A DNA stretch of 64,000 bases from Anolis sagrei. Taxonomy: Eukaryota; Chordata; Lepidosauria; Squamata; Anolidae. Position 1 is the stretch's first letter, and every line of letters starts with the position of its first letter. The position numbers and the translations under genes were made by a program. Under the pieces are notes generated by a model. That model was not told where the DNA came from. It made no database searches and worked only from the letters and a program-made list of their open reading frames with translations. Location: NCBI RefSeq assembly GCF_037176765.1, contig NC_090034.1, positions 94,662,500-94,726,499 of the forward strand. Reading direction: 5' to 3'. Below, one piece after another: positions 1-11,000 of this stretch.

Positions 1-285
1 GACCCTTGAGCGCTCTAGCTGGAGGTCAGCTGTAACCAGTAATGCTGTAGAATTTGAAGAGGCATGAATGGAGGGTGAAAGAGAGAATTGTGGGAAGAGG
101 AAGGTGTGTCAAGCCAACCATGACTGAAACTCCATTCCACCTGGAAACCAATGTCCTCATTGCGGGAGAACATGCAGGTCAAGAATAGGACTCCACAGTC
201 ACCTACGGACCCACCGCCAGGGCACCACACTTAGACGACAATCTTATTCAGACAACGAGGAATCGCCTAAGTAAAGTAAGTAACT
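1..285 (+). mobile_element. LINE 3' end fragment, family also at 37261 and 61268
   Basis: Shares GGAGGTCAGCTGT and the CACCGCCAG segment with the copies at 37261-37693 and 61268-61800, where the longer copy reads as the C-terminus of a LINE ORF2. Clade not resolved. It runs off the left edge. Confidence 0.6.
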
Positions 286-606
286 TTAACCTGTGCTTTC
301 AAATAAAGAGTTTACCACATCTTATCTGGATGCAAATATAATTGCTTGGAAAGGACAAGGACCAGTTTTGTTATTTCAATCTTATTAAGATTAAAGTAAA
401 CTTTACATGAGACAGCACTTGAAATAAACCAAGGGACTAGATTCTAATTATGTGAAGCTTCATCTTAGGCGACATCTACACTGATCATTTAAATCACCCC
501 CCTCTCTTCTGACCTTTTGTGCACAGGTCAAAACTTTTCTGTGGAAGCAGGCCTTTCCCAATAACCCATAATAGGAAATGATCAGGCTGCAATGGATAAG
601 GCAAAT
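286..606. other. No feature recognised
   Basis: AT-rich unique-looking sequence. The last five bases (602-606, CAAAT) are the left target duplication of the LTR next to it. Confidence 0.4.
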
Positions 607-1384
607 TGTGCTGGTACGGCTGTACCAGGAGCTCCAACTTTATTTTCTTTCTGTTCTCTGTTTGCAGTCATAGGGCAGACCTCCTGTCCATCATAATTAA
701 GCTTTGGTTCCACCCCTTGTTCAGGGCTCTGGCGGGGGAGGAGCCATTTTTTGGGCAGTCTCACATAAGGAAACTAAACTATAGGACGTAGACCAGCTCG
801 TCCCATAGAAAAGCTTCTTTTCTCAAGAACATCCAAGGAAACAGAAACAGAAATTCCAGGTAAAAGGTCCCAAGGCTTTGGCTGAGAGCTCACAGCCTCA
901 CAGCCTCACAGCAATCAGAGGGGAAACAACCCTGAGGTTTTCAAAGAATTCTCTGAGGGAGGACAGCACTACAGATCAACTGAACTCCAGCTGAAATATC
1001 TTCAAGCCTCGGCTGGTAGGTCTGCTTGATACCCAGACACATTTGGAATCGGTAGTAGGACCCACACCGATGAGGCATAGATAGTAAACAGCCTGGGAGA
1101 GGTTAAATAGGGTTTTTTCCTACAGAGAAAGTACAGTTAATTAAAGTCAGGTACAAGTCCATTGAGGATTAGACTAAGAAAGCCTTGAAGTGTTGTTTGA
1201 ACCATTGAAGATTTGTTGTTTGTTCCATAATAAAGACTTTGTTGTATCATTAAAGACTCTAAAGACCATTACTTCAGAAAAATCCCTGAGAACCTCTCTT
1301 TGAGGCACCCTGGCTTCCCACTGGGCTTAAAGTATACGTCCTATAGAAAGGACAACTGTTACAGGCCCAGCACGCGACAGAACA
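607..1384 (+). mobile_element. Solo LTR (retrovirus-like or LTR retrotransposon relic)
   Basis: The segment begins TGTGCTGGTAC and ends GAACA. It is flanked by an identical 5-bp duplication, CAAAT (602-606 and 1385-1389). An AATAAAG lies near 1229. No internal region is attached, so it is a solo LTR. A second, partial copy of the same family lies at about 22425-22666. A fossil; age cannot be estimated from one LTR. Confidence 0.7.
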
Positions 1385-1459
1385 CAAATCAATGAAGGCG
1401 ATCTTGGAGTTGACAATGTATATACAAGCGAAACAAACAGAGCTTTAGGATATATATAT

Positions 1460-1975
1460 TAGGCCTGGGTGGTTTCGTTTCGTTAATTCGTAATTCGTTA
1501 ATAATTCGTTAATTTTTCCAATTACAAAACGATAACGAACCATTCTGGAGCAATTATTAAAAAAAACGAATTTTTAAACACGTTTTGTAAATGCTTCGTA
1601 TTTCGTTATTGTATTCGTTTCGTTATTGTTCTGAGGTTGTTTCGTTATTATTTCCGCATGTCTGGGCCAGTTTTATGGTTTAATTAGTGAAAAAAAATTA
1701 TAATATCACACCAACAGTCAAGAACAGAGGGAGAGGGAAGCTTCAGAAGTTTTTGGAGGTTTTTTAGCGTATTTCGCGGTCGCGTCCGCCATTAACGAAT
1801 CGATTCGTTATTGTTTCGGAAATCGATTCATTAATTTTTTACCATTTACGAAATTTCGTAAATATCGAACTTTTTAAAAGGAAAATTTTGTAATTATTTT
1901 AAATATCGAAACAAAAAAACCCCCCAAATACAAATCGATTTTAGAAACAAATTTTTCCGTTGTTACCCAGGCCTA
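1460..1975. mobile_element. hAT-type MITE (TAGGCCTGGG family)
   Basis: Ends TAGGCCTGGG and CCCAGGCCTA are inverted repeats; the flanks are the 8-bp duplication ATATATAT. AT-rich interior. Same family as the element at 46604-47664. Confidence 0.75.

Positions 1976-2022
<47 letters not shown>
1976..2022. repeat. (TA)n followed by (GA)n microsatellite
   Basis: Pure TA then GA dinucleotide runs directly right of the MITE. Confidence 0.9.
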
Positions 2023-2085
2023 TGACCTCAGTAGTCTGAGGCCCAGGGAATTTCAGTGGAACATGTTGTATTTATTAACTTTGTT

Positions 2086-2372
2086 TTTGGTTTGTTTGTT
2101 TGTTTGTTTGTTTTTGTGTCAGGAGTGACTTGAGAAACTGCAGATCCCTTCTGATGTGAGAGAATTGGCTGTCTGCAAGAAGGTTGCCCAGGGGATGCCC
2201 ATATGTTTTGATGTTTTACTATCCTTATGGGAGGCTTCTCTCATGTCCACGCACAGGGAGCTGGAGCTGACAAAGGGAGCTCATCCACGCTCTCTCCACA
2301 TTCGAACCTCCAACCTGTCAGTCTTCAGTTCTGCTGGCACAAGGGTTTAACCAATTGCACCACCGGGGGCTC
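2086..2372 (-). mobile_element. tRNA-derived SINE (type B), minus strand
   Basis: Reverse complement begins GGAGCCCCCGGTGG and ends in the T-rich tail near 2090. Flanks TTATTAACTTTGTTT (2071) and TTATCAACTTTGTTG (2373) are a slightly diverged target duplication. Confidence 0.75.
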
Positions 2373-2387
2373 CTTATCAACTTTGTT

Positions 2388-2530
2388 GTATATGGTTTGT
2401 GTAATTTGTGTTATCTGTTTATCAGTTTTACCTTGCTCTTGTGTCATGTAGTTTCTGTTGTTTTTGTCATTGTTCGCCACTTTGAGTCCCACCCATGAGA
2501 GAAAAGCAGGATAAAAATAAATCATCATCA
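2388..2530 (+). mobile_element. L2-like LINE 3' end
   Basis: Carries the CGCCACTTTGAGTCCC and ATAAAAATAAAT(CAT)n tail seen in many L2-like ends in this window. Confidence 0.55.
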
Positions 2531-2639
2531 GTTTAAAACTGGTGTTGAAGAAAGTTGTTTCTCTATGCAGATGATTACATACAAAATCCTGGAAGTAATT
2601 TGAGGTCTAGATGGTGAGAACACAAACCCACAGAATTTA

Positions 2640-2760
2640 TTTATTTATTTGTAGTATTTATTTGCCACTTTTCTCACCCCTGGGTGTACTCAAAGTGGTT
2701 TGCACAGAGATAATAGTAACATGCAATGCCTTACATACGTAAACCAAATCACAAATCAAC
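2640..2760 (-). mobile_element. L2-like LINE 3' end, minus strand
   Basis: TTTATTTATTTG followed by TTTGCCACTTTTCTCACCCC, the reverse of the common L2-like tail. Confidence 0.5.
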
Positions 2761-3235
2761 ACCATATAACTAAGTATAAAATCAATAGAACAGTAGTGTA
2801 GCCATTAATTGTGTAGCTAACTACAATGAATGGTCATTACAGATGGGGTTGCAAAGCACATTGCCTGAATGCAAATTACATGGTGTAGCCCTTTGAATGT
2901 TGGATTAGTGACTTTACCGCATCCCACAGCATTCCCAAGAACTTGAATATAAGCTATGTACTTACCAGTATTATCACTCTCCCCATTGCACCATTCCTGG
3001 TGCCACACAACTGTAACTTCTAGACATTGTGATGCTACACTTCAAAATGGGCAGTGAAATATCACGCTCCTGTATAGCCAAATTATACATGTCTCTATCA
3101 TCCATGGTTTCAGGTACCCATGGTGGCTCTTAGAACGTATACTACAGAGATATGAAAACTGTACTAAATGTTTGGGATCATAGAAGATAGTATTCACGAC
3201 TTCCTTATGTAATTATGTTGTATTCTGCACCATGC
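2760..3235. other. No feature recognised
   Basis: No repeat family, splice-flanked exon or long open frame stands out. Confidence 0.4.
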
Positions 3236-3239
3236 TGCA

Positions 3240-3278
<39 letters not shown>

Positions 3279-3576
3279 TGATACACAACAAGAGTAGTAC
3301 ACAGAAAACAAGATCACACTGCTGGATTTTGTATTGGATTACACATCGGACACTTCCCAAGTGTCTAGGACTGTGTGATGTATTGATGAATAATGCGTGC
3401 AGATCCCAGTAAGGTGGCCTTCTGCAGCTGACAGATGGTAATTTTGTCAGTGCCGATTGTGTTTAAGTGCAGGCCAAAGTCTTTAGGCACTGTACCCAGT
3501 GTACCGATCACCATTGGCACTACTTTTGGGACTACTTTTACTGGCTTGTGCCAGAGTCTTTGCAGTTCGATCTTTA

Positions 3577-3629
<53 letters not shown>

Positions 3630-4280
3630 CACAAGAGTAGTACACAGAAAACAAGATCACAATGCTGGCTTTTGTATTGGATCACACATCGGACACTTCC
3701 CAAGTGTCTAGGACTGTGTGATGTATCTGCGAATAATGCATGCAGATCTGAGTGGGGCAGCCTTTTGCAATTGACCGATGCCAATTGTTTTTAAGTGCAG
3801 GCCAGGGTCTTTAGGCACTGCACCCAATGTGACGATCAGCACTGGGACCACATTTACTGGCTTGTGCCAGAGTCTTTGCAGTTCAATCTTTAAATCCTCA
3901 TATTATGTCATCTTTTTCAGTTGCTTCTCATCAATTCTGCTGTTGCCTGGAACTGCAACATCAACAATCCATACTTTGTTTTTTCCATGATTGTGAGGTC
4001 AGGAGTATTGTGCTCCAAAACTCTGCCAGTCTGAAGTCTCAAAGTAGTTTGACGTGTTCATTTTGTGTAACTTTTTCAGGCTTGTGATTCCACCAGTTCT
4101 TTGTCGCAGGCAGATAGTATTTGTGGCACAAGTTCCAATGGATCATCTGAGCAACAGTATTATGCCTCTGCTTGTAGTCTGTTTGTGTGATCTTCTTGCA
4201 GCAGCTTAGTATGTGATCCATCGTTTTGTCTGCTTCCTTTCAGAGCCTACACTTGGATTATTATTATTATTATTATTATT
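3240..4280 (-). mobile_element. R4/Dong-like LINE fragments in (TTA)n tracts
   Basis: Read on the minus strand, 3640-4260 gives pieces typical of a LINE ORF C-terminus (MDHILSCCKKITQTDYKQRH; LGAVPKDPGLHLK). A part of it, about 300 bp, is present twice (3285-3575 and 3630-3900), each side bounded by long TTA runs (3240-3285, 3575-3626, 4257-4282). R4/Dong elements are known to insert into TAA repeats, which fits. The frames are broken. Confidence 0.55.
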
Positions 4281-4289
4281 ATTCACACA

Positions 4290-4990
4290 CTAGCAATTTT
4301 CAGGTGTAGGAGTGTGCTACCTTGACATTTAGAGGCATGGAGGAGAGGAGAAAGCAAGACTTCATCGGGTTGTTGTAGGTTTTTTTGGGTTGTATGGCCA
4401 TGGTCTAGAGCAGGGGTCCTCAAACTACGGCCCGGGGGCTGAATACGGCCCTCCAAGGTAATTTATCCAGCCCTTGCTCAGGGTCAACCTAAGTCTGAAA
4501 TGACTTGAAAGCACACAACAACAACAACAATCCTATCTCATCAGCCAAAAGCAGGTCCACACTTCCCAATGAAATACTAATAAGTTTATATTTGTTAATT
4601 TGTTCTTCATTTTAATTCTTGTATTGTTCTAAAGTGTTTTTTGCACTACAAATAAGATACGTACACTGTGCATAGGAATTCATTCATATATTTTTTTTCA
4701 AATTATAATCCGGCCCCCCAACAGTTTGAGGGACTGTGACCCGGCCCTCTGTTTAAAAAGTTTGTGGACCCCTGGTCTAGAGGCATTCTCTCCTGATGTT
4801 TTGCCTGCATCTGTGGCAAGCATTCTCAGAAGTAGCATCCTCTGAGAATGCTTGCCATAGATGCAGGCGAAACGTCAGGAGAGAATGCCTCTAGACCATG
4901 GCCATATAGCCCCAAAAAACCTACAACAACCCAGTGATTCTGGCCATGAAAGCCTTCGACAATACATTCAAGACTTCATCCCTGGCCAGC
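4290..4990. mobile_element. Palindromic interspersed repeat (GGCCATGGTCTAGAGGC family) split by an OC1-like MITE
   Basis: The two halves carry the same sequence in opposite sense (CATTCTCTCCTGATG and its complement), ending CCATGAAAGCCTTCGACAAT. Related copies: 12107-12205, 17908-18075, 22845-22980. Class not resolved. Confidence 0.5.
4411..4774. mobile_element. OposCharlie1-like hAT MITE
   Basis: Ends CAGGGGTCCTCAAAC and GTTTGTGGACCCCTG; flanks are the 8-bp duplication GTCTAGAG (4403-4410, 4775-4782). The interior (CAATGGGAAGTGTGG in reverse, CAAAAGCAGG) resembles OposCharlie1, a hAT family reported as horizontally transferred among tetrapods. The family name is from memory. Confidence 0.7.
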
Positions 4991-5640
4991 CTTCTGGATC
5001 TATGGAGATCCAGGACACCAATCTTCCCCTGACCACAAACAGAAAAAAGTTTCTGCACAGTTATTTTTTCACTCCATTTCAAATCTTAAAAAACCAGTAA
5101 ATGTCCAGGGTAGCATATACTGTCTCTGGAAAGCTGACTCACAGGGACAGAAAGGGTGAAAAGCTCCATGAGCACTAAAATAAGCATCTGTACAGCTATT
5201 GTGATTTTTGTCAAACAGGTTTTGACCTATGAAATAACTTCATCCTCTTTTGTTTATATTAATCTATGCATAGCCTCAGCAATTTATGCAAACCTGTCTT
5301 TTTTATTTATGATGGCTGTGTGCCTTTCTACAAAATGTACATGTGTTTAATTGCATTGATATATGTTGATTTATGTCATGTCCATTTTTTATTACTAAAT
5401 GCACAGCATTTACTGTTCCATTTGTGTCCTTCTTTGGTATGTTGGCAGGGAATCAGGGCTGAATAACAAAGCAAAAGATTAATTCATGCAGTTCCTGGTG
5501 CACTGAAAATAGTTTTATTGTCTATATGACTCATTTAGCAACAGAGCAGAATGCTGCCTGAAGATTTTCCTTACCTTTGTGCTTATAAGAGGGCTAGAGA
5601 CTGTCCTTTCTAAAAATTAGAGTACAGCCTCTGGGAATGA
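4990..5640. other. No feature recognised
   Basis: AT-rich sequence without recognised repeats or exons. Confidence 0.4.
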
Positions 5641-5642
5641 TC

Positions 5643-6005
5643 ATAAAATCATAGAAACATAGAGTTGGAAGAGACCTCATGGGCCATCCAGTCCAAGCTT
5701 CTGCCAAGAAGCAGAAAATCACATTCAAAGTACCCCTGACAGATGGCCATCCAACCTCTGTTTAAAAGCCTCCAAAGAAGGAGCCTCCACCACACTCCAG
5801 CGCAGAGAGTTCCGCTGCTGAACAGCTATCCCAGTTAGGAAATTCTTCCTTATATTCAAGTGAAATCTGCTTTCGTTCTTGCAGTTTGAAGCCATTGTTC
5901 CATGTCCTACTCTACAGGGCAGCAGAAAACAAGCTTGCTCCTTCCTCCCTGTGACTTCCCCTCACATATTATACAATTGTGATATTCTCTACAAGTCTCT
6001 CCAAC
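5643..6005 (-). mobile_element. CR1 LINE 3' end, minus strand
   Basis: Begins ATAGAGTTGGAAGAGACCTC, the usual CR1 3' end in reverse, and runs into the C-terminal ORF2 part. Confidence 0.85.
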
Positions 6006-6540
6006 ACCTGTGTCTGTTTTGCTGGACATAAGAATCAAATGAGATTAAAGTGTTAGAATAGATTGTGATGCACTCAACTGTAGGTAGCAGGGCTGGGATG
6101 AGAAGCATTTCCATTGTGTTGAGAAATAAACTGGAGAAGGTTAAAGGGAGTTGTGGATTTGTGCGGTGAAAGCAGTTTTCAGTTCACAATAGCTTATGCT
6201 TTTGTTGCCAAGGAGGGAGAAAGTATTATCACTGCCGGGATGTATCTGTTCCAATGTGTTCCCAGCTTGATTTCGACAAATGGGATGACATATCCTTGCA
6301 GGAAACCTAAAATGGCCAAGTGGAGAAAATCAAGGATGTGGTGCAGTTTACTGGTAGATAATATGCTTCTCAAGGAAAAGGTAGCAGGGTACATCACCGT
6401 GCAAAGATAAGTGGTTGGCCGAACCCCAGGAAAGTTGCATGACAGAGACCAGGAAGAGTCAAAGTGTGAGTTGCATGTGCACAAACAAACACTCCGGGCT
6501 GCTCAAGAAGAAAAGAAAATTACCCCAAATCCTTTTAGGC
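6005..6540. other. No feature recognised
   Basis: Unique-looking sequence; short open frames only. Confidence 0.4.
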
Positions 6541-7290
6541 CAGTGGTCCTCAACCTTCCTAATGCTACGACCCCTTAATATAGTAGCTTGTGGTGACCCC
6601 CAACATAAAATTATTTTTGTTCCTATTTCACAAGTGTAATTTTGCTGCTGTTATGAATAGTAATGTAAATATCTGATATGCAGTATGTATTTTAATTATC
6701 TGGACCAAATTTGGCACAAATACCCAATACGCCCAAATTTGAATACTGGTGGAGTTGGGGGAGATTGATATTGTCATTTGGGAGTTGTAGTTGCTGGGTT
6801 TTATAGATAACCTACAATCAAAGAGCATTATGAACTTCACCAACGATGGAATTGAACTGAACTTGGCACACAGAATTCCCACAATGAAAATACTGAAAGG
6901 GTTTGGTGGCCATTGATCTTGAGTTATGGAGTTGTCGTTCACCTACATCCAGAAAGCATTGTGGACTCAAACAATGATAGATTTGGACCAAACTTGGTAC
7001 CAATACTCAATATGTCCAAATGTGAATCCCGGTGGACTTTGGAGAAGATTGACCTTGACATTTGGGAGTTGTAGTTGCTTGGATTTATAATTTACCTACA
7101 ATCAAAGGGCATCCTGAACCCCACCAACGATGGAATTGAACCAAACTTGGCACAAAAAACTCCCACGACCAACAGAAAATACTGGAAGTGTTTGGTGGGC
7201 ATTGACCTTTTGGAGTTATAGTTCACCTACACCCAGAGAGCACTGTGGACTGGCAGTTTCTCAAGTTGCTCCTGACACATAATTTTTTTT
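6541..7290 (+). mobile_element. SPIN-ended hAT element with the shared TTGGCACA module, right side truncated
   Basis: Left end CAGTGGTCCTCAACCTTCCT and the next 140 bases follow the SPIN hAT family as I remember it. From about 6700 it passes into a module of diverged tandem units (ACCAAACTTGG, GGGAGTTGTAGTTGCT). The right side joins a SINE-like tail at 7255-7285. Confidence 0.6.
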
Positions 7291-7443
7291 AAAAAAAAAC
7301 CCTTGTGGTAAATGAATAGTAGGATTATCCTTAGCTGGACACATCATTGTTCACTACCTTTGATTTTTTTTTTTCATGAAGGGATTGCATGTATTCAAAG
7401 GATGGTTTTTGGGCTTCGATGGAATGGAACAAAATCTCAAAAA

Positions 7444-7469
7444 AGTGTGTGTGTGTGTGTGTGTGTGTA
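7444..7469. repeat. (GT)n microsatellite
   Basis: About 13 GT units. Confidence 0.9.
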
Positions 7470-7489
7470 TAAAGTCAAATGCCAAGCCT

Positions 7490-7495
7490 TTTATT
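7490..7495 (-). promoter_or_regulatory. Possible poly(A) signal of gene 1
   Basis: AATAAA on the minus strand about 380 bases after the stop codon. An ATTAAA at 7717-7722 is an alternative. Confidence 0.3.
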
Positions 7496-7875
7496 TGACA
7501 TACACAGACTTGGTTTTGAAAACTAGAATTTGGAAATATCAGCCTGTATAAATTTATGGGGTAAATAAAATATTAAAATTCTGACATTTTTATATTGGAA
7601 AGAAATAGATTTGCAGTGAATTGTGAAATGCAAATGTTTGCTTTCTGTGAAGGGAGGAGATCCAAGGATTCAAAAAGAAATGCTACAAATGCAAACCATC
7701 TCCATTTTGTAACGGTTTTAATCAACATGATTTTTTTTAAAAGAAGGAAATATCCCACTTTACAGAACAGTGAAAATTGCCTACTATTACTAAATGTTAG
7801 AGCTGAACACACTGGTGAGATGCTTCTACAAATCTTGAGAGTGTCATTTCTTCATGCAGTGGAGGGTATTTTCTA

Positions 7876-8033
7876 CTAGGACTTGCCAGACTGGATTATT
7901 TTGGGAGCAGGAGTACACTGAGGACTCTTCACAATTTCCATGTACAATCCAGGAACTCCATAAATTCGTGGCTCATTCGTACAGGCATTCTTGGTCCCAC
8001 AACCACGTTTGGCATGATGGTAGATCTGTCCTT
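7876..8033 (-). CDS. Gene 1 exon 5 (end of LU2, stop codon)
   Basis: Acceptor CAG at 8036-8034; TAG stop at 7878-7876. It encodes [14 protein letters not shown] and a last cysteine in SPQCT, then a short polar tail. No CCxxxxCN ending is present, as in known PLI-gamma. Confidence 0.87.
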
Positions 8034-11000
8034 CTGCAACAATGGAAGAGACAAAATGACAGCCCATTAGAAGAACCTGGGAAAGTGTATCTAAAGGTTA
8101 ATTCCTTCTCTTACATATAAAGCTTACTCATGACAGCAACTAGGTGCACATCTACACTAATCACTTAGGTTAGTGTGTGTGTGTGAACCAGGCCTTTAAT
8201 GACCAAAAGAGAGTGGATCCAGCCAAACCGATAGCAAGGCCACCTTGGCAGGATCTGGAGAACAAGTCCTATGGGGAGTGGCTTAAAGAGCTGGGCATGT
8301 TTAGTCTGCAGAAGAGAAGGCTGAGAGGAGATATGATGAAGACCATGTCTCAATATGTGAGGGGAAGTCATAGAGAGGAGGGACCATGCTTGTTTTCTGT
8401 TTCCTTGGAGACCAAGACACAAAACAATGGCTTCAAGCTACGGGAAAGGAGATTCCACCTTAATATTAGGAAGAGAACTTCCTAACTTTGAGAGCTGTTC
8501 AGCAGTGGAACTCTCTGCCCCGGAGTGTGGTGGAGGCTCCTTCTATGGAGGCTGGATTGCCATCTGTCAGGGGTGCTCTGTATGCGATTTTCCTGCTTCT
8601 TGGCAGAATTGGATTGGACTGGATGGCCCATGAGGTCTCTTCCAACTCTATGATTTTATGACACCTTCATTCCACTATTCTCTGAAGCAAAGATTAGAGA
8701 GGCATTCCTGTGTCCTATCCAAACAATATTATAATAGAGAAGAACTGCCATCTGAGTCCTAGCTTTAATGGATACTAGGCTTGCTTCTGCCCTGCAGAAA
8801 TGGCTTGTTAAACTAGTTCTAATGGGTCCTTTTCTAGCAGTTCACCACAAGATGATATTAAAGGAGAAGAAGACGAAGAGGAGAAGGAGGAAGAAGAAGA
8901 AGAAGAAGAAGAAGAAGAAGAAGAAGAAGAAGAAGAATCTTTATACCCCACCACCATCTCCCCAAGGGGACTTGGGGCAGCTAACATGATGAGGCCAACC
9001 CAACAATTATTTATTTATTTATTTGCAACATTTATATGCCGCCCTTCTCACCCTGAAGGGGACTCAGAGCGGCTTACAAGTAAAAGTAAATACAATATAT
9101 TATATTATTACCATAGCACAATATTAATATTATATATTACATTGTACTATAACATTATACTGTAATGTTATTAGTAATATGACATTTAATATAAAATATA
9201 TAATTATAATTTCATATTAGTAGTAGTAGTAGTATTATATTGTATTACATTATAATATTATCAATATTATATGTATATACAATATATTATAACAAATTAC
9301 AACAAAAGCAACAAACATACAATAATACATCAAATAAAATATAATAAAATATAACAAAACAAATACTACAAAATAAAAGGATATAAAATAAAATAACAAA
9401 AATTGAGCAGAGTGGGCACGGCCAATTGCAAAGGATAGAATTTTTAAAACTCCGGGTGAGATGGATGAATAGGGTAGTGTGATAGATCTTACCATGTTCC
9501 ACAGACACATCATAGTAGATACAATTGGTTTCCCATCCATTGCAGCTGATGATCTCTGTGGGTACACATCTGGGATCCTCTGAGAAACACCCAGGGCACT
9601 TCAGTCCATTTGGTATGACTCCTAGCTTTGGCACTGGGAAGATGAGAATGCACACCGGAAGCATTAAGAACACATCAGTTCCAGAATCCTGAATCCTGAC
9701 CATATGTTGCTCCTCTTTTGACCTACTGCAGAAGTTGGTGAATTACATTGGGATAATGTCAGACCACTGTAATTTAACCTATAGTCTGATGTATGCCATT
9801 GTAATTTACAAACATTGTAATTTACATTGCAACTCACTTTTTCAGTCATTGCAAAAGGTGGGATTAAGTATTGGCCATGCAATGACAAAAATATTTTCCC
9901 TTCCCCTAAATAGGACCCCCAAATATAAAAAATATAGATATAAAATATAAGTTCCTAAATAATAGATAGTGAAAGGGAGCATATGGCTGGATGGTGAGCA
10001 ATTGTATGATCTGCATAAACCTGCATAACCCCACTAGGTCCCCATAGATGTCTGTCATTGTGCATCCAGCTAAAAAAATTATAACTGACTAGCCATCCCC
10101 TGCCACATGTCTCTGTGGCCCAGCCTGGTGATCTGGAAAATAAATTAATGAGAAAGTTTTGTTTTCTAACATATGTAATTTCTTTATGCTTGTGGGTAAA
10201 CAGTGTTTCTTGCTGTTTCTTTGTCAGTGTTGATGTAGAGCGTGTCTGGGACATATAAAATATAATTGTCCTTCTTCAGGGGTCCCTTTCAAATCTATGA
10301 TACTATATCTCTCTGTGTGTAAACCATAGATATCTATCTATATCTAGGGCTGGATGTCTGTCAGCAGGCCCGTAGCCAGGATTTCGTTTTGGGGGGGGGG
10401 GGGGTAAATTTTTTTCAGGGGGGTTTCGGGGGGGCTGAGTTTTGGGGGGGGGGGCTGAGTCTGAGTGAAAGAGGGTCTACCCTAGCAAACCTTTTGTATC
10501 GTTACCCCAATACCCCCATGCATATGGGATATATTGAGTATGGTGATCATATCATGATATGAATAAACATAACAGTTTAAATAATGCACCAGTAAGGCTT
10601 TTTTGCGAACCACCATGAGAATTTCGGGGGGGGGGGGGGCTGAAGCCCCTCAAGCCCCCCCCCCCCCCACCCGGCTACATGCCTGTCTGTCAGGAGGGCT
10701 TTGATTACGTTTTCTTGCCCTCGTGAAGAGAGTTGGACTGAATGTCCTTAAGTATTTTCTGTTGATCATGGGGGTTCTGTGTGAGAAGTTTTCCACAATT
10801 CTGTCATTGGTGAGTTTCAGAATGCTCTTTGATTGTAGGTGAACTATAAATCCCAGTAACCACAACTCCCAAATGTCAAGGTCTATTTCCCCCTAACTCC
10901 ATCTGTGTTCATATTTGGGCATATGGAATATTCATGCCAAGTTTGGTCCAGATCCATCATTGTTTGAGTCCACAGTTCTCTCTGGATGTATGTGAACTAG

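Noticed and set aside
2460-2525. Repeated short motifs across the window, considered as a CRISPR-like array or regulatory series
   Set aside because: They are the shared 3' ends of L2-like LINEs, dispersed and in both senses, with no regular spacing.
3499-3711. Open frames with long runs of Ile or Tyr
   Set aside because: These are translations of the (TTA)n microsatellite.
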